Shown here: piece after piece, positions 1 through 12,700 of the stretch
Layout: each line of letters begins with the position of its first letter
Position numbering within the stretch: position 1 is the stretch's first letter
Assembly: GCF_030272615.1 (NCBI RefSeq)
Contig: NC_081408.1
Span: forward strand, 340,040,793 to 340,104,792
Length of the DNA: 64,000 nucleotides
Origin: Cryptomeria japonica
Lineage: Eukaryota > Streptophyta > Pinopsida > Cupressales > Cupressaceae
Direction of reading: 5' to 3'
The notes under the pieces: generated by a model
Databases searched by the model: none
Seen by the model: the letters and a program-made list of their open reading frames with translations, nothing else
What the model was told of the DNA's origin: nothing
Position numbers and translations under genes: made by a program

Positions 1-1
1 G

Positions 2-73
2 AAAAAGAAAGAAATTATGTCTGATGAAGAAAGCACCTTACCTACCGAGTTAGGTGCACCTACTTCAAATTAG
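2..73 (+). pseudogene. possible C-terminal tail of the upstream element ORF
   Basis: An open frame enters from the left edge and ends at TAG (71-73). It encodes only about 23 residues, Lys/Glu/Ser-rich with no domain. By position before the env-like ORF it could be the end of pol, but nothing in the residues proves it. Confidence 0.25.
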
Positions 74-591
74 TCAAGAAAATGTATGAAGGGACTGCAT
101 TCTTTAAAAGTTGAATCATAACAATTCCTATTCTATTATGTACAAAATTCAAAATCTGCATAGTTAAGATGCAATTAGTCAGTTTATATACTATACAGGA
201 AACCTGTCAAGTCGGTGTATACAGGAAACCTATCAAGTCGGTTAATGAAGCTAAGTTGGGTACTCGGTGAAAACAAAAAATGGAGTAGATCGGTAAAAGG
301 TGAACCGAGTGCATTTAATACCTTGACCGAACTTGCATGGAGCCCAATAAGGTATTTTTGAGTACTTAAAAATGTTTTCGTGGTCATTTTCATTCACCCA
401 AGTTTTCGAGAAGCAAAGTAGAGTGAATGATCAAACTTCATTCAGAGTGAATTTTGAGGTATTTACATCAATTTATTCACACTGTTTAGCTGGTTTCTGA
501 TCTAGTCAAATTGCTATTGTCTACCAAGTGTGAAGAGTTAATCACTTGTAAACCCTAAGGATAACTTGTCGAATCTTACCCGATATCTACC
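74..591 (+). other. non-coding spacer before the env-like ORF
   Basis: No coding potential is seen. The stretch carries several TCGGT/ACCGA pentamers, also abundant in this element's LTR, and a 26-bp tandem duplication at 192-243. It may hold a splice acceptor or leader for the downstream ORF, but I see no decisive signal. Confidence 0.45.
192..243 (+). repeat. 26-bp tandem duplication (2 copies)
   Basis: Units 192-217 and 218-243 begin TATACAGGAAACC and end with AAGTCGGT. They differ at only two positions, so this is a local tandem duplication carrying the TCGGT motif. Confidence 0.85.
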
Positions 592-3500
592 ATGGTGCCC
601 AAGATCCAAGACCCTGTAGTTGTCCAAAATGTGGAGAAGCCCTTGCTGAAATATTCCCTAACTCCTAAGGTTGCCTTAGAAACGGATGATAAAACTGCAT
701 TTTCACTCATCCTGGATTGAGTCTTGTTGGTAGAAGATGTCAGATTCTTTACCAAATGCCATGTTGAGGAACTCGGTCATGTAGAGATTAGTGACACATA
801 TGATGAATTGTGCATTGATGGAAAACTGGATAGCAAATTCAAGCATATCAGAATCAAGGGATTAACTGAAGCCCTAGTCTATCCCCATGTGTTCAAACCC
901 CAATGGGTTAAATTTGTATTGAGTAGAGTACATGATGATTTCATGTGGCTAGAAACCATTCAAGATCACGAAGGAAGTCATTCACCTGATCATCGGATAT
1001 CCCATCTATGATCATGCTCGTGCACAGAAAATGATATCACAAAAGAAGCTAATCAGTCTAACCGGAGTAGAATCTGATTACTGAGGACTAAAATTGAATA
1101 ATGTCACTGATGCTGAACTAAAATTTGCAATTAGAGTTATTGGTTACTATTTCTTCCAATTTGCAAGGGAAAATAATGTACCATGTGCTGTAGTGGACCT
1201 GGCCTACAAAATAGTGAAGAAGGGAATGAAAGTAGACTTATGTGAAGTGCTACTAAAGAACTTGTTTGAGAACCTGAACACAATAAGGAAGCTAAAGAAG
1301 AACAACTTGGCAAACACACTAAAGTTTGGTTCACTACTTGTATGTATGTTTTTCTATTTTGAGAAGTTCTTTCTCTCAGTCGGTAAAGTAGTATGGGAGC
1401 TACGCCGACCTATCACCCATCAAATCAATGACTACATCAAGAAGTTAGGAGATAACTTTAATGATATCATGGATGATTACTTTAGCAAATTCCAAGAGAA
1501 AATGCACAATAGATACAGGATCCCACCATAGCTGGTCAAAAAATAGAAGGACAATATATGTTTTGAAGTCGACATTGATATTGCTATGTAAATGTTGTTG
1601 AACCGAGGACTCAATCATTGCAACCAATGGGTTATGAAATTGATTATGATATCACACAGCAACAAATTGATGCCTAACTATCATTTCCAAGGCATGCAAC
1701 TGAACTAAGGTATGGAACCTATGAAGAGGTGAAGGAGAAAGTAAAAATGAGCATTGTAGTTCCTAAGGCTACAAGAAAAGCTACAAAGATGATAAAGGCT
1801 TTATCTGAGAAATTCAGAGAAGAATCCTCCTCTCCACCTATCAAAGGCAATCTTGCCATTACTGAGGAAGAATCAAAAGCATAGGAGGCTGCAATAACAT
1901 TGAGCACAGAGTTGCCAAAGGGAAAAGTTCTAAAAAGAAAGAAACAGGACATCACAAAGGCCCTACCGACTCCACCAACAAAGAGACCCAACACCAGAGC
2001 ATCAGCTGCATCACCGAGCAAGAAACAGAAGACTGTTGCCATTCCTAAGGTAACTAAGACTTATAAGAAATCTACTCGAAGACTCATTTTGGCAAAAGAG
2101 TCGAGTGATACAGAGTCTGATGATGCAAACAAATTCTAGGTTCTGAAAAGCAAAAAGGTAAACATTCATAGTGTTGAAAACTTTTGTGCCAATCTCAAAG
2201 AATACAGTGGATTTACAGGATTCAGATATGTTAAGTATGAGTCTAGGAATAATGATGAGAAATGACAGATTGAAGAAGCTGTCATATGTACACTTCTGAA
2301 GTTTCGGTTAGCACCATTAGAACTAGCAAAGTCACTTCTAAGTGAACTCTACTCACATATTGACAGCAGATGGAAATATGCAATGGATTTGGAGAGACAA
2401 ATAAGAGAAAGAATTCTAGTCCATCTATTTCCTGACATGTCCGTAGCTAAAATCAAGGAGCATTTATCCACATACAATTCAAAATTTCTTGTGAAACAAA
2501 GAGCCTTAAAATTGATGAAGGGGCTATATATTGATGTGGAAAATGAGACTAAAGCCAAGTGGCAGGAGACCTTCAAACAAAAGGATGTTGGTGAACAATC
2601 TCAAATTGAAATCATTGATGTTACTGAGCAAGATCCAGATGTCACCAAGCAAGGTCTAGACCCACTTGACACTATACAAATTGATGAAGATGTAATGGAT
2701 GAAGCAGCATCGGAGTAGGAAATGATTGAAGGCACCACTTATGCAAAACTTGTCTCTAGTGAATCTGTCTTAGAACAAGTTCAGCCTTATCTACCGGTGA
2801 AGCCACCAATCTCAACCAATGCTCCCAAGGACACCGAGCAAGCTACCAAAGGCAACAAATTTGAAGTTGCAGGTGAAACAACCAAAGATCAAACATTTCA
2901 AGCATAGACAAGCACTGCAAATATTATAGCTGATACCCCTAGCACCGAACCACCCAAAGACACTACAACTGCTATAGGAATAGACCAAAGTGTTGCATCT
3001 ACCAAGCAACCTACCAAGGGTCAGCAAGCCTCACAAGCATTTGTCTTAGTGCCACAGATCAAAGGAAAATAGAAGAAGGTGAGAAAGCATGGTTTTAAAT
3101 TTGACTTATCTAAACCAATCATGTTGCCCAATGTAGACATTTCCAAATTGAAAGGGCAAGCACTCACTGAATTCGGTGAACTATGCAAAGCAAAGGCCGA
3201 ACAAGAGAAGCAACTGGCCATATAGAAAAAGAACAAAGTACTTTAGAAGGTTAGGACACTACTCATAGAAATGCAACCATCAGTAATAGTGTCAACCAAT
3301 ACAACCATCCATATTCAGTTGGATGAACTCCTTAATCAAATTGAAACATCTGGAGTTGATGCATCCGAGTACTTAAGCAAGCTCAAGGATAAAGAGCTTA
3401 CAACAAAAATGATAGAGGAAGTACAAAAATCAATTGCTGTTGGCAAGGTAAAACTTGTCAAATTCATTGCTAAGTTGTCCCCTCAACTCAAGCACATTCT

Positions 3501-3954
3501 TTATTTATTCTAGAAATTGTGTACATTTTCTTTAGTTATTAAAGATATCAAAAATAAAACTGATGCAATTGAGAAAGAGATCACCGATCTCCCATCCAAG
3601 TTGACCACTGAGCCTAATTTAGTTCAGAATTTTTACAAAAAGCTACAACAACACATGGCTCAATAGTTAGAATTGAGGAATGAAGAGCATAAAATTAGGA
3701 TGGACATAATGACCCTTCAAACATTATTCCTTCCTCATCTATCATCAGTACAGGGGCAACTCAATTGAGCTACAAGATTATCAACTACACAAGAGGGAAG
3801 CACTCTTGATGGCTTGATATCACTCTTATCTGATATTCAAGCACAAAACACTCTTATGGAAAGTCTCAAGGACTCACTCTCAGTCACCCTCACCGACGCC
3901 TGGACCAAGTATAAGACTATTTTTTATCAGTTACAGCCTTAGGATGGAAATTAA
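592..3954 (+). pseudogene. env-like (post-pol) ORF of the Sirevirus-like element, broken
   Basis: The ATG at 592 opens a frame that can be followed for about 1,100 codons to a terminal TAA at 3952. It has a frameshift near 970, returns to the first frame after about 1530, and has many internal stops. The N-terminal ~300 residues look globular, with patches such as ELGHVEISDTYDEL and FAIRVIGYYFF. The middle is basic and Ser/Pro-rich (about 1900-2100, TPPTKRPNTRASAASPSKK). The C-terminal third (3100-3950) is Lys/Glu/Leu-rich and probably coiled coil. No RT, integrase or zinc knuckle is visible. Ten of the internal stops in the main frame are TAG, as expected from CAG decay. I call it env-like from position only; a captured gag-like ORF is an alternative. 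I recognise no family by sequence. Confidence 0.5.
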
Positions 3955-3970
3955 GTTTTTAATGTTTGTC

Positions 3971-4310
3971 AAAAAGGGGGAGTAATATTATGATACTACA
4001 TAGAGGAAAGCCCAGCAAAGGGGGAGTAATTCTACACTTGGAGAGTAGTATAGTTTTGATAACACAATTTTGAGTATTGTATACAAGGGGAGTATACCGA
4101 GCAAAATATACAGAGCATTCAGAGCACACAAGTACAGAACATAACCAAACATGCAAAATTCAGAGTTATGTACTGGATAATGATAAGGGGAGTATATCTG
4201 CATATACTATTTTATTGACTATTGTACATATTGTCAAGTATATAGTTTTTGAGTTATGACTTTGTAAGTAGTTTTTGTCAAACATCTCAACTAATGTCAA
4301 AAGGGGAGAT
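3971..4310 (+). other. multiplied polypurine tracts (five)
   Basis: Five AAGGGG(G)AG motifs precede the LTR, near 3974, 4018, 4085, 4185 and 4301. The last abuts the LTR start TGTTACTACT at 4311 and is the likely primer for plus-strand DNA synthesis. The first four are mostly followed by TAAT or TATA, the last by ATTG. Multiplied PPTs upstream of the 3' LTR are a described Sirevirus trait. Confidence 0.7.
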
Positions 4311-5474
4311 TGTTACTACTTATCAAATTGCCATTAGTTTCATATCCAAAGTCATACTATATATTCTAGTCAGTTAGTATTACCGAATCACGCAGTCGGT
4401 GCACACAGAGAAGTCGGTATGAACAGTCTAGTCGGTTACTGAAGAAAGCAATCACAGAACACAGTATTCATCGAGTTGTATACCGAGTAAAGTTTCATGG
4501 CTACGGAGTGGTAAAGTTAACTCACCGAGTGAAACATTTTACCAGATACATTGAACCTGGACATGCACATGAAAATATGTTACAACATCAAGGCACATCT
4601 AATTGTTTTTGCATTGGGAATTGCACTATGAGATTGTGTATGATTACAAGGTCAATCTAACCAATGAGATATTTTGTTTAGTTATTTGTTCAAAGAATCT
4701 TTTGTAAGATCAAAGCAATGAATCAGATCACCGCTGTAAGAGATCTATTTATACAACATGATTCTAGGGTTAGATATATGAGATGTAATAAGAGATAACA
4801 GAGTGTATGCATGAAGGAAGACTGTTACAAAGACACAGAGAGGTCACCGAGAAGGTTATCAGTGAACAGTCAAAGAACAAAGTAAACAAAAGGGTTTATC
4901 GAGTTTCATTATGGGTCACCGAGGTATGCTACAAGCTAGGTAATCTTATTCAGAGCACATAGAATCTACTTTAGCATTTCAGATGTAAAGTTGCAGATAT
5001 TTGTAATGATTTTATTGTAATATTTGAACTTGTTAGAGAAACCTTTAACAGGGTAAAAGACTCTAACCAAGTCTATAAACTGTAAATCCTTTAACCAGGT
5101 GCTACATTTATATAGTGTTGTAAAAATCCTTTAGTAAGGTAGATCTAACTTGATCTTGATACTCCTAACAAGGTAAGCTATCAGAAATAGCTAAATGTAG
5201 CTCTAACCGAGCATTCTTTATTATTGCATTAGTGAAGTTGTGGGTGCCATCCCCACCGCAATTTTTCTCTCTAAGCAAGAGTTTCTGCGTGACCAAAATA
5301 TATGTGTTATGGAATGAATCATGTATGATTGTTATCTATTGATTTTAGTTTTATTTTATGTTACTGCACTATTTTGTTTATGCATAATAGTAAGGTTATT
5401 ATCAGAGAAAATTTTTGGAGTACTGATTCACCCCTCCCCTCTTAGTACATTAGCTTTCTATATTGGGCCTAACA
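4311..5474 (+). repeat. 3' LTR of the Sirevirus-like element
   Basis: It starts TGTTAC directly after a polypurine tract and ends GGGCCTAACA, giving TG...CA termini and a length of 1,164 bp. It is rich in TCGGT/ACCGA pentamers on both strands (4380-5215). Near its 3' end, GTACTGA and TTAGTAC can pair around a C-rich loop (5418-5449), a layout shared with the solo LTR at 55657-56447. Its partner 5' LTR is outside the window, so termini rest on motif logic alone. Confidence 0.65.
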
Positions 5475-5953
5475 ATCTTAATGTTAATCAGTTTCATCGC
5501 TTTACATCAAGCAGATTATTCTTTTAAACTCAATTGAGGGTTTAAAAAGTATCTTCAATCACACGCTCAATCTAAGAAGGTGTTTAGTTTAATCGCATCA
5601 AATCAAGCTAGATAGTTTATATTTGCTCATCGTTTCTTGATCCATCAAGTTGAAGATCGATTTTATCTTCGCTCATTATGTCTAGTTCAATCAAGTTCTA
5701 GATCACTAAGATCCACTTCTTAATCAATAAAGTTCAAGTTCGATATCTTTTCTCTCTATCATTCCTAGTTTAATCAAGTTTGGGATCGGTATCACTTTAA
5801 TCAGACTATGTTCAACTTCATCACTTCAAATCATGCTAAAACTTCACTTTTTATCTAGTTCGTGATCAATCAAGTTTAGAACTGGTATCTCCTAGACATC
5901 AACTATTCTTTGAACCAACACACCACTCATGCATTAATTTAAAGAGGGGCAAA
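5475..5953 (+). other. 3' untranslated tail of a Gypsy-type element
   Basis: This non-coding tract ends with the polypurine run AAAGAGGGGCAAA at 5941-5953, immediately before an LTR start. It holds degenerate ~25-60-bp direct repeats of the type TAGTTCAATCAAGTT...GATC between about 5640 and 5890. Such repeated tails occur in plant Gypsy elements before the 3' LTR. No ORF is supported. Confidence 0.5.
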
Positions 5954-7162
5954 TGTAATACCCTAAAAATGGTCACCTAAATGATGGGCCCCTAATCTCG
6001 ACAACATCACCAAGGTCCTAACCAAAGGCAATTAAATCATTCTTTAGCACATAATTAATTCTTTAATCATTAAATATCACATTGCAAGTGAATTACTCAA
6101 TATTAATTAAATATTTATTTAATTAATTAAATCATTCCAACAATATCATTTTGATCAATTATCCTATTTAATTAATAAATTTGTCATTTAATCATGCAAA
6201 AAAGGAATTAATTTATTACAAAAGAGGAATTAATCTGAAAATAGAATAAAAGAATTGAGAGAGAAATCAAACTTGAGATATTATTTCTTTTTCTAAATTG
6301 AGAACTTGAAATCAGAACAACAATTAAATTGAATTATTCTCTAAAATTAGAACTCACAACTTTTCAGAAAAAGAAGTTCAGTTGCATTAAAAAGACTCTT
6401 TTCTTGAATAAATCAAAGAATTGTCTATTTTTATCACAGATGCATGGAATTAATTAATTCTTATTTCTAATGCAACTTGAACTTCCTATCTAAATGCATT
6501 TCAATTAAACTATAACTGGATTCTATCTCAAGGTTAACTGAACCTAATTTCTCCATTATTTTCAATTAATCCTAAATTGAGCTTTTTTGTGATTCTCTAT
6601 AAATTCAGGCTTCAGCTCTCATTCAAAACACCCCAGATATTTTTGAGAACACACTTGGAGATTATTATTACACTAATTTTTCTCTAGAGTTATTGAATAC
6701 ATTGTACTTTTTTAGATTATTTGCATCCATATTTAGTTTATCCATTGTTGCTTGAATCCATTATTGATTGAATCATTATTATTTGAATTATTCATCCATC
6801 TTGCATCTATTTAGTTCAATATCATGCTCATATAGATTAAATCCTTTGTCTTGGTGTAGTCTAGTCACTGGTATTGCTTATAAAAATCTAAGAGCAATCT
6901 TATACTCGCATCTTTTAGAAGGAAATTAGTCGCTTTGTTATAGTTTATTATTTATTGATTATTGATTTACTAACCATACATGTAATGACTTAATTGAAGT
7001 GTTGTGCTTGCAGCTATCAGACTTATTCCACTTTTTCACTCACACAACAGCCATAGTCCTTGGAGCAGCTCAAGGAGAAAGAGTGAGTCATGAAGAATGC
7101 AATGATCTGAGATCATGGACAAATTTTGATAGTGAATAAGAAAACAGTGAGTGGGAATTACA
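5954..7162 (+). repeat. LTR of a Gypsy-type element, TGTAATACCC...GGGAATTACA
   Basis: The left end TGTAATACCC follows a polypurine tract. The right end GGGAATTACA is its near-complement (9 of 10), giving a 1,209-bp LTR. It is AT-rich and non-coding. No second copy is present in the window, so the right boundary is inferred only from terminal complementarity. Confidence 0.55.
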
Positions 7163-7959
7163 ATCTTAATTAAATTTTAAAATTTGCATTATAAATTTTT
7201 TATTATTATTGTTGTATTAAGAATCTACATGTATAAAATAATTTGATTAAACTTCAATAATATTAAAAAATCAACTCATTTTGAAAATAATTTAATTTGA
7301 AATGACATTATATAGGTATTAAAAAATATCATTTGTATATTAACAATACTAAGATTATAAAATATTTATTCAAAATTTATATGTGTTACAAATATATAGA
7401 AATCAAAACATTAAAATATATATTAGTGAAAAATTGTTAAAAATAGACTAAGTACATCATTAAAAGTAATTCTAAAGTAAAATATAATAATTTTTATAAT
7501 AATAATTGAGTTAATAAAATAACTTTCTTAGGTAAAAAAAAATATTACAATTTTTATCAACCATAATTGATAGTCAAAGTATTAGCATGGTGTATATTTA
7601 CATTTTTTATTTTAAAATCTTACAATCTTAAAATTACAAGTTAAACCCTAAATTTAAACCATACATTTAGGGTCTCCATATTTTTAAAGCTTTCACATGG
7701 ATTAGTAATATGGAGGAAAATAATTAAAATAAAATATGGTTACATTCCCAAAGAAAGTAAAGATCACTCACAAGGGTCATGACTACATATATCTGATATC
7801 AAATAAATACTCTTCATGGAAGAAATATCAACTTCACAAAGACGTGAGATTCATTGTTACAACATAGAAATTTTTTTTACTAATAATTAACATTCAATTA
7901 GTTATCATTTTAAAATTTTATATCATTTCATCTCATATTCAACTATATGATTGTTTACC
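7163..7959. other. AT-rich unassigned stretch
   Basis: Extremely AT-rich sequence with poly-A/T runs and no ORF. I see no match to other parts of the window, and nothing recognisable. Confidence 0.5.
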
Positions 7960-9701
7960 GATTTGGTTTTTTCATATTGTAAGAATGATTTTCATACTTA
8001 GAGATTAAATTTTTAATTTATAAATTTGATTCTAATGTCTCTTAGTTTTTTATATCCACAAACTAAATTAAACATCTATTTGGATCATGGAGCTTCAATG
8101 ATGAATTCAATACTTTTAATAAAAGTTGGAAGATGACATACAACAAATATAAAAGATGTAATGTTAAAATGATGATAATAAATTAGAAAATGAAACTACA
8201 CAGTAAATGAGGAGCAAGGAAGGAGGTGATTAAAAGCATGTGAAAGAATACAATTAGGGAGAGAAGAAGGATTTTTGAACTCTAGAGAATAATCTCAATT
8301 ACAAATTTTAGGTGAATTTACAAAAGGCACATAGAATACTCTAGAAGGAGATAATGGATTTAAAGATCTTGGTGAATGGCAAAGAACTTAATTATATTTT
8401 TTGCAAAGATGAAAGTTGAGGCTCTAAAAGGAGAGATCCTATCAAAATCTTAAAGCTTAATTAAATTTCAATGAAAAATGTGAACACACATCTCCTCAAT
8501 TTGATTCTAAAAACAATTATTTAGGATCAATTCTTTCACAATTCATTTGAATAATAAAATCATTATTTTTTGTTTCTTCATATTTGACCTTCAATAGACA
8601 AAACCAAGTAATGAACGATGTGGAATTCAATGGATTGATGCAGGTTAAGGATAAGTTTTTTAGAGAAAGATTTCTTAATGATTGACATTTAATCAAAAAA
8701 AGATAGTGATAAAATTGTTAAATAGAAAACACACATATGTAGATTCTTAATATTTGAGCTTTAATAGATAGAATGAAGCAATGGATAGGGTAGAATTAAA
8801 TGGAATGTAGTATGCTGAGAATAAATCTTTTAGAGAAAGGTTTCTTAATGATTACCTTAATCAAAAGAAGATAGTGATAAGATAGTCAAATGGAACACAC
8901 ACACACACGTTAAAACTTATTATTATCATCAAATTTATTGACTATTTATGTAAAATAATGTGAATGCTAAATGATAAACATGGATGAATGTGTTTGGTTA
9001 TGAACTTTTTATCATTTTCATCTTAGACTTAAAAATAGCTCTATCATTATACTAATTGGACTGAAAGTTCATAACTTTGTAGTTGTGCAAGTTTGAATTT
9101 TGAAGTTGCAACATATGCAAAGAAAAAATGTCATTGTAGAATTGAAAAATCTTGGCCAAAATTAAATTTCTATTTATACTGCTAGATAGTAATGTCTTTC
9201 AAAAGGTCACCAACTTGGTAGGAGATCAAATCCTATTCACAATCTAGCTTGATTATACTTTTAGTAACTCAAATTGAATTCTATAAATTCTAAAAAAAAT
9301 GAGGTAACAATATAAACAATATCACTTTTAGACTCCTTAAGATCCCATGGAATGTTTCTCTCACCCACATTAATCATTAGTAACCCCCAAGAAAAACCTT
9401 GTGCTAAGTAACAATATAAAGTGTAGCTCCAGCATGTCGATGTTGCACTACTCTAACTTTCATGTGACATCCACTAAGATTGTAGTCTATGGTGTCCACT
9501 CTACCACAATCATTAGTACATACTACAATTAGATCATTAGAAACCCTCAAAGTGGAAAGATATGTGTCACATAATAAATCATCAACATCACAAATCTCAC
9601 TCCCATTAGTTGCCAATATTAATGCAAGGTCTGAAATTTTCTTAATCAACATTGTAGGGTGACCATTAAACATTGAAATGTGACATCAAGGTGAAGGAAC
9701 C
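7960..9701. repeat. repeat X, copy 1, first half
   Basis: This segment matches 50661-52620 over most of its length, by eye at well above 90% identity. Relative to that copy it lacks ~195 bp after 8998. It continues at 13933 after a solo-LTR insertion. It has no TG/CA or TIR boundaries that I can define and no recognised transposon domain. It carries the distal part of a minus-strand ORF (9404-9701). Confidence 0.75.
8895..8908. repeat. (AC)7 microsatellite in repeat X copy 1
   Basis: Seven AC units; the matching site in copy 2 (51577-51596) has ten, so the tract has changed length between copies. Confidence 0.9.
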
Positions 9702-12700
9702 TATAGTGTCCACCCTTGATTCGACTTATTTTGACTAGTGTTGGGTTTTATATTTTGCTTGATAGACTTATCTAGACTATATTTTGATGATTTGGATGAT
9801 GATTACTCATGTGCTTCAGTGACTTATGATTGATGTTAGATATTATTGGACATATGCTATTTTGATGATCTATATGGATGTTGGTACTATCATGATTGAT
9901 CATGTGATTTGATGATATATGTACTCAATGGATTTTATATGCTCACTATGTGATGGATTATTGATAGATTAGATTTATCATGGTTTTGATGATGATTACG
10001 ATTATACCAACCCTTCTTTATGTTTATATATGATGAGATGTTTATGAGATGTGTTTGACTATTGTTTGACTATCTTCGTGATAGAGATGATTCCACATCA
10101 CTCATTGCCAGCGGGATGTGTCATAGCGATTCTCTATCACTTGCTTGTTCTATATATGTATATGTATATGTGGTATTGTCGTTTTGTGGTTGCAGGATTT
10201 TGTAGGTACCAAACATCGACTCCACCTGGCTTCACAGGTCTGAGCATGTCTTAGTTCCAATGGCTTATGTGGTTCAGAGATGGCATGCAATTCCCTTCAC
10301 ATACTCTAGGTCTAAGTTGTTCACCATGTTTAGTCAGCGTCTTGGCATAATTTGCCATGTTAGTTAGTAAACTTTGTCCTTTGGTATTGCGAGTCTAGTT
10401 TATGCCGGTTGATTTACTTGATGATGTTAGAGTAATTATGTGTAGTTTTCTATTTGGAAATGTTTATTTTAATGTACTTAATTTATAAGTTTTCAATATT
10501 TAATTATTTGATATTTATATTTATTTGATAATTAACATTTATTGATTTTATGATTATTTTAATATTTGATAAGCTTTATTGTTGTTTAATATTTATTTAA
10601 TATTTGCAATTTAATCTTTAATGGTATTTGACTATTTAATTATTTATTTGACTTTCTATGGTTTAACATTTATTTGACATCTTTTATCTATTTGGTTCTT
10701 TAATTTTTTTTATTAGCTTTTGGTTTAATTGATTTTAATTCCATTTTGGATTAAATTTATTTTCATCTTATATTTATTTAATAGTTTGACTTTTTATTTC
10801 TAAGTGGGGTGTATGAGCACAATAAATTAAATAAAGAAATAAAAACAATCCCACTTAGTTGAATAAGTATATTTTATTTACTTTACCTACCCTTCACTCT
10901 CATTGGTTAAATTTAAAATGGGTGAATAAATTATATTATATGGTGGGTTGGTAAAATATACTCCAAAATGAAATATTTTGATTGGCCGAAATTGAGGCTA
11001 GGGTTTTTGGATTATTGTTGCTTTTAATTTTCATTCCCGTGAGGTTTTTCGGTTGGATTTGGCTTATTCAGCAAGTTTTCTTCCTTGGTTTTGGATTGCT
11101 GCACTCTTGGTTTTTGGCTGGAGCTTGATTGGATTTTGGTTTGGCTTGTGGGAGCTCTTCTTCAACTACAAACCATTACATTGGTTGCAGGTTGGAGGCT
11201 TCTCCATTGGTTTCTTGTTTTTCTTTCAAATTTTGAAACTTGTATGCTTCTTGTTTGATTTGATTAAAAATAATAATAATAATAATTTGGTTTATGCATT
11301 CTCTTTAATCTTCCTAGATTTGGAATGCATAGCCATGGGATTTTAGATTCTTTGCTTGGTTTATAGTTCTGGAAATAATAGATCTTGTGCATTGTCTTGA
11401 ATGTTCAACATGAGGAATATCTTGCAGATTTTATATATGTCTTGTGTGAATTATTTTAATGAGATTTCTATTGTATACTAAGGATATTTTAACCTAGTAG
11501 ATGAGTTCTTATGGAGATTGTAAATCTGGGAAAGAGGAGAGTCTTTGTGAGCTCCCAATCTAGTTTTGCTGTAGAGGAGACTCACATGATTTTTTTCCCC
11601 TTTTTATTTTCACACATCCCCTTGTGTATGGATGTTATTGGTTATGTGGAATCTCTTTTTAAATGTATTTGAGTCATATATTATTCTTTCTATATTTTAG
11701 ATTCAAGGTTGTAGTATCTCCTCAGTTTTTGATAGTGCTCGAGATGTTCTTCCTCCAAAAAGTCTGCATTATGTTTTCAATTGGAGTTCCTTGGGTGAAT
11801 TTTATTATTTTATTTTGTTCACATTATTTCGTGCCGATTCCAACGAGTATAAATACGTCATATTTGGCTATTTATATTTCGAGTAGTTTTGATTTCACAC
11901 TTAAGTAGTTTTTTGCCAAAATTAACTTTTTTTTTATGCACTAAAATATCAGTCATATGTGCCATTATGTGTATTTTTAAGGTTTTGTCTAGTTTGAAGT
12001 CTATTTGAGGTTAGTTGGATTTGGGGTTATACTAGAGGCTTTTTTAGGGCATTTATGATGTTGTTTAAAATTATTTATGATTGGTGATGTCTTCACATGA
12101 TTTATTTTTTTTTGTTTTGTATGCATTTTACTCCATTTGAGTTGTTTGTGCTTCCTCTCTTGTTGATGCACCAAGAGAGAGATTGAGATTCTTGTGATTA
12201 TGTGCCAGCAAGTGGATAGGCCTTGCAGAGATTATGTGATGATTCATTTCAGATTTGATGGCATTTTTTATGGCCTTGATATGTTTATTTGGCCAAGAGG
12301 CTCATTGATTTTTGGTTCTCATGATGTTAACTTTCACATGTTTCATGATTATGAGATGATATTGTTGTTTGCATATGGATTATTTGTGATTTCAAATTTA
12401 TGTATGTTCTCAGATCCAATTATGATTCTAGAGCCTCTTGTGTTTTCATTTTTGAGACCATGTTAGGGGGGAGTGGGCTTCCTTGTGGTGACTAGGGTCA
12501 CGAGAGATAGACTTGCATGAGGTTCCTTGTAAGGATGCATGAAGTCTAGACCACCAGGGCACATTGGAGTTTTTCATGATTTATAAATAAGTGATAACCT
12601 AATAATTGATGGGTTGGGTAGTTAGATTAATTAATAAGATGATAAATTGATTGTGCCTCATGACTTAGTCCTAGGGAGGATGTTTTAGGATAAGCATGAG

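Larger units (their letters stand above)
1..5474 (+). mobile_element. Sirevirus-like Copia LTR retrotransposon, 3' portion
   Basis: The fragment enters from the left edge. It consists of a short ORF tail, a long broken env-like ORF, a run of five polypurine-like motifs and a 3' LTR. Known Sireviruses (Ty1/Copia) carry an extra ORF after pol, multiplied polypurine tracts and a C-rich signature near the LTR end, and all three are seen here. No reverse transcriptase lies inside the window, so the lineage rests on this non-coding architecture. The 5' LTR and target duplication are outside the window. Confidence 0.6.

Noticed and set aside
5475-7170. ATCTTAAT after both the LTR end at 5474 and the LTR end at 7162
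   Set aside because: It looks like a target duplication, but the interval between has no coherent ends, and the two LTRs belong to different elements. Chance in AT-rich DNA is the simpler reading.
11053-12466. Hydrophobic open frames inside 9702-13932
   Set aside because: They lie in a solo LTR; the Phe/Leu/Trp-rich translations reflect T-rich DNA and are not kept in the homologous LTR at 18570-22583.
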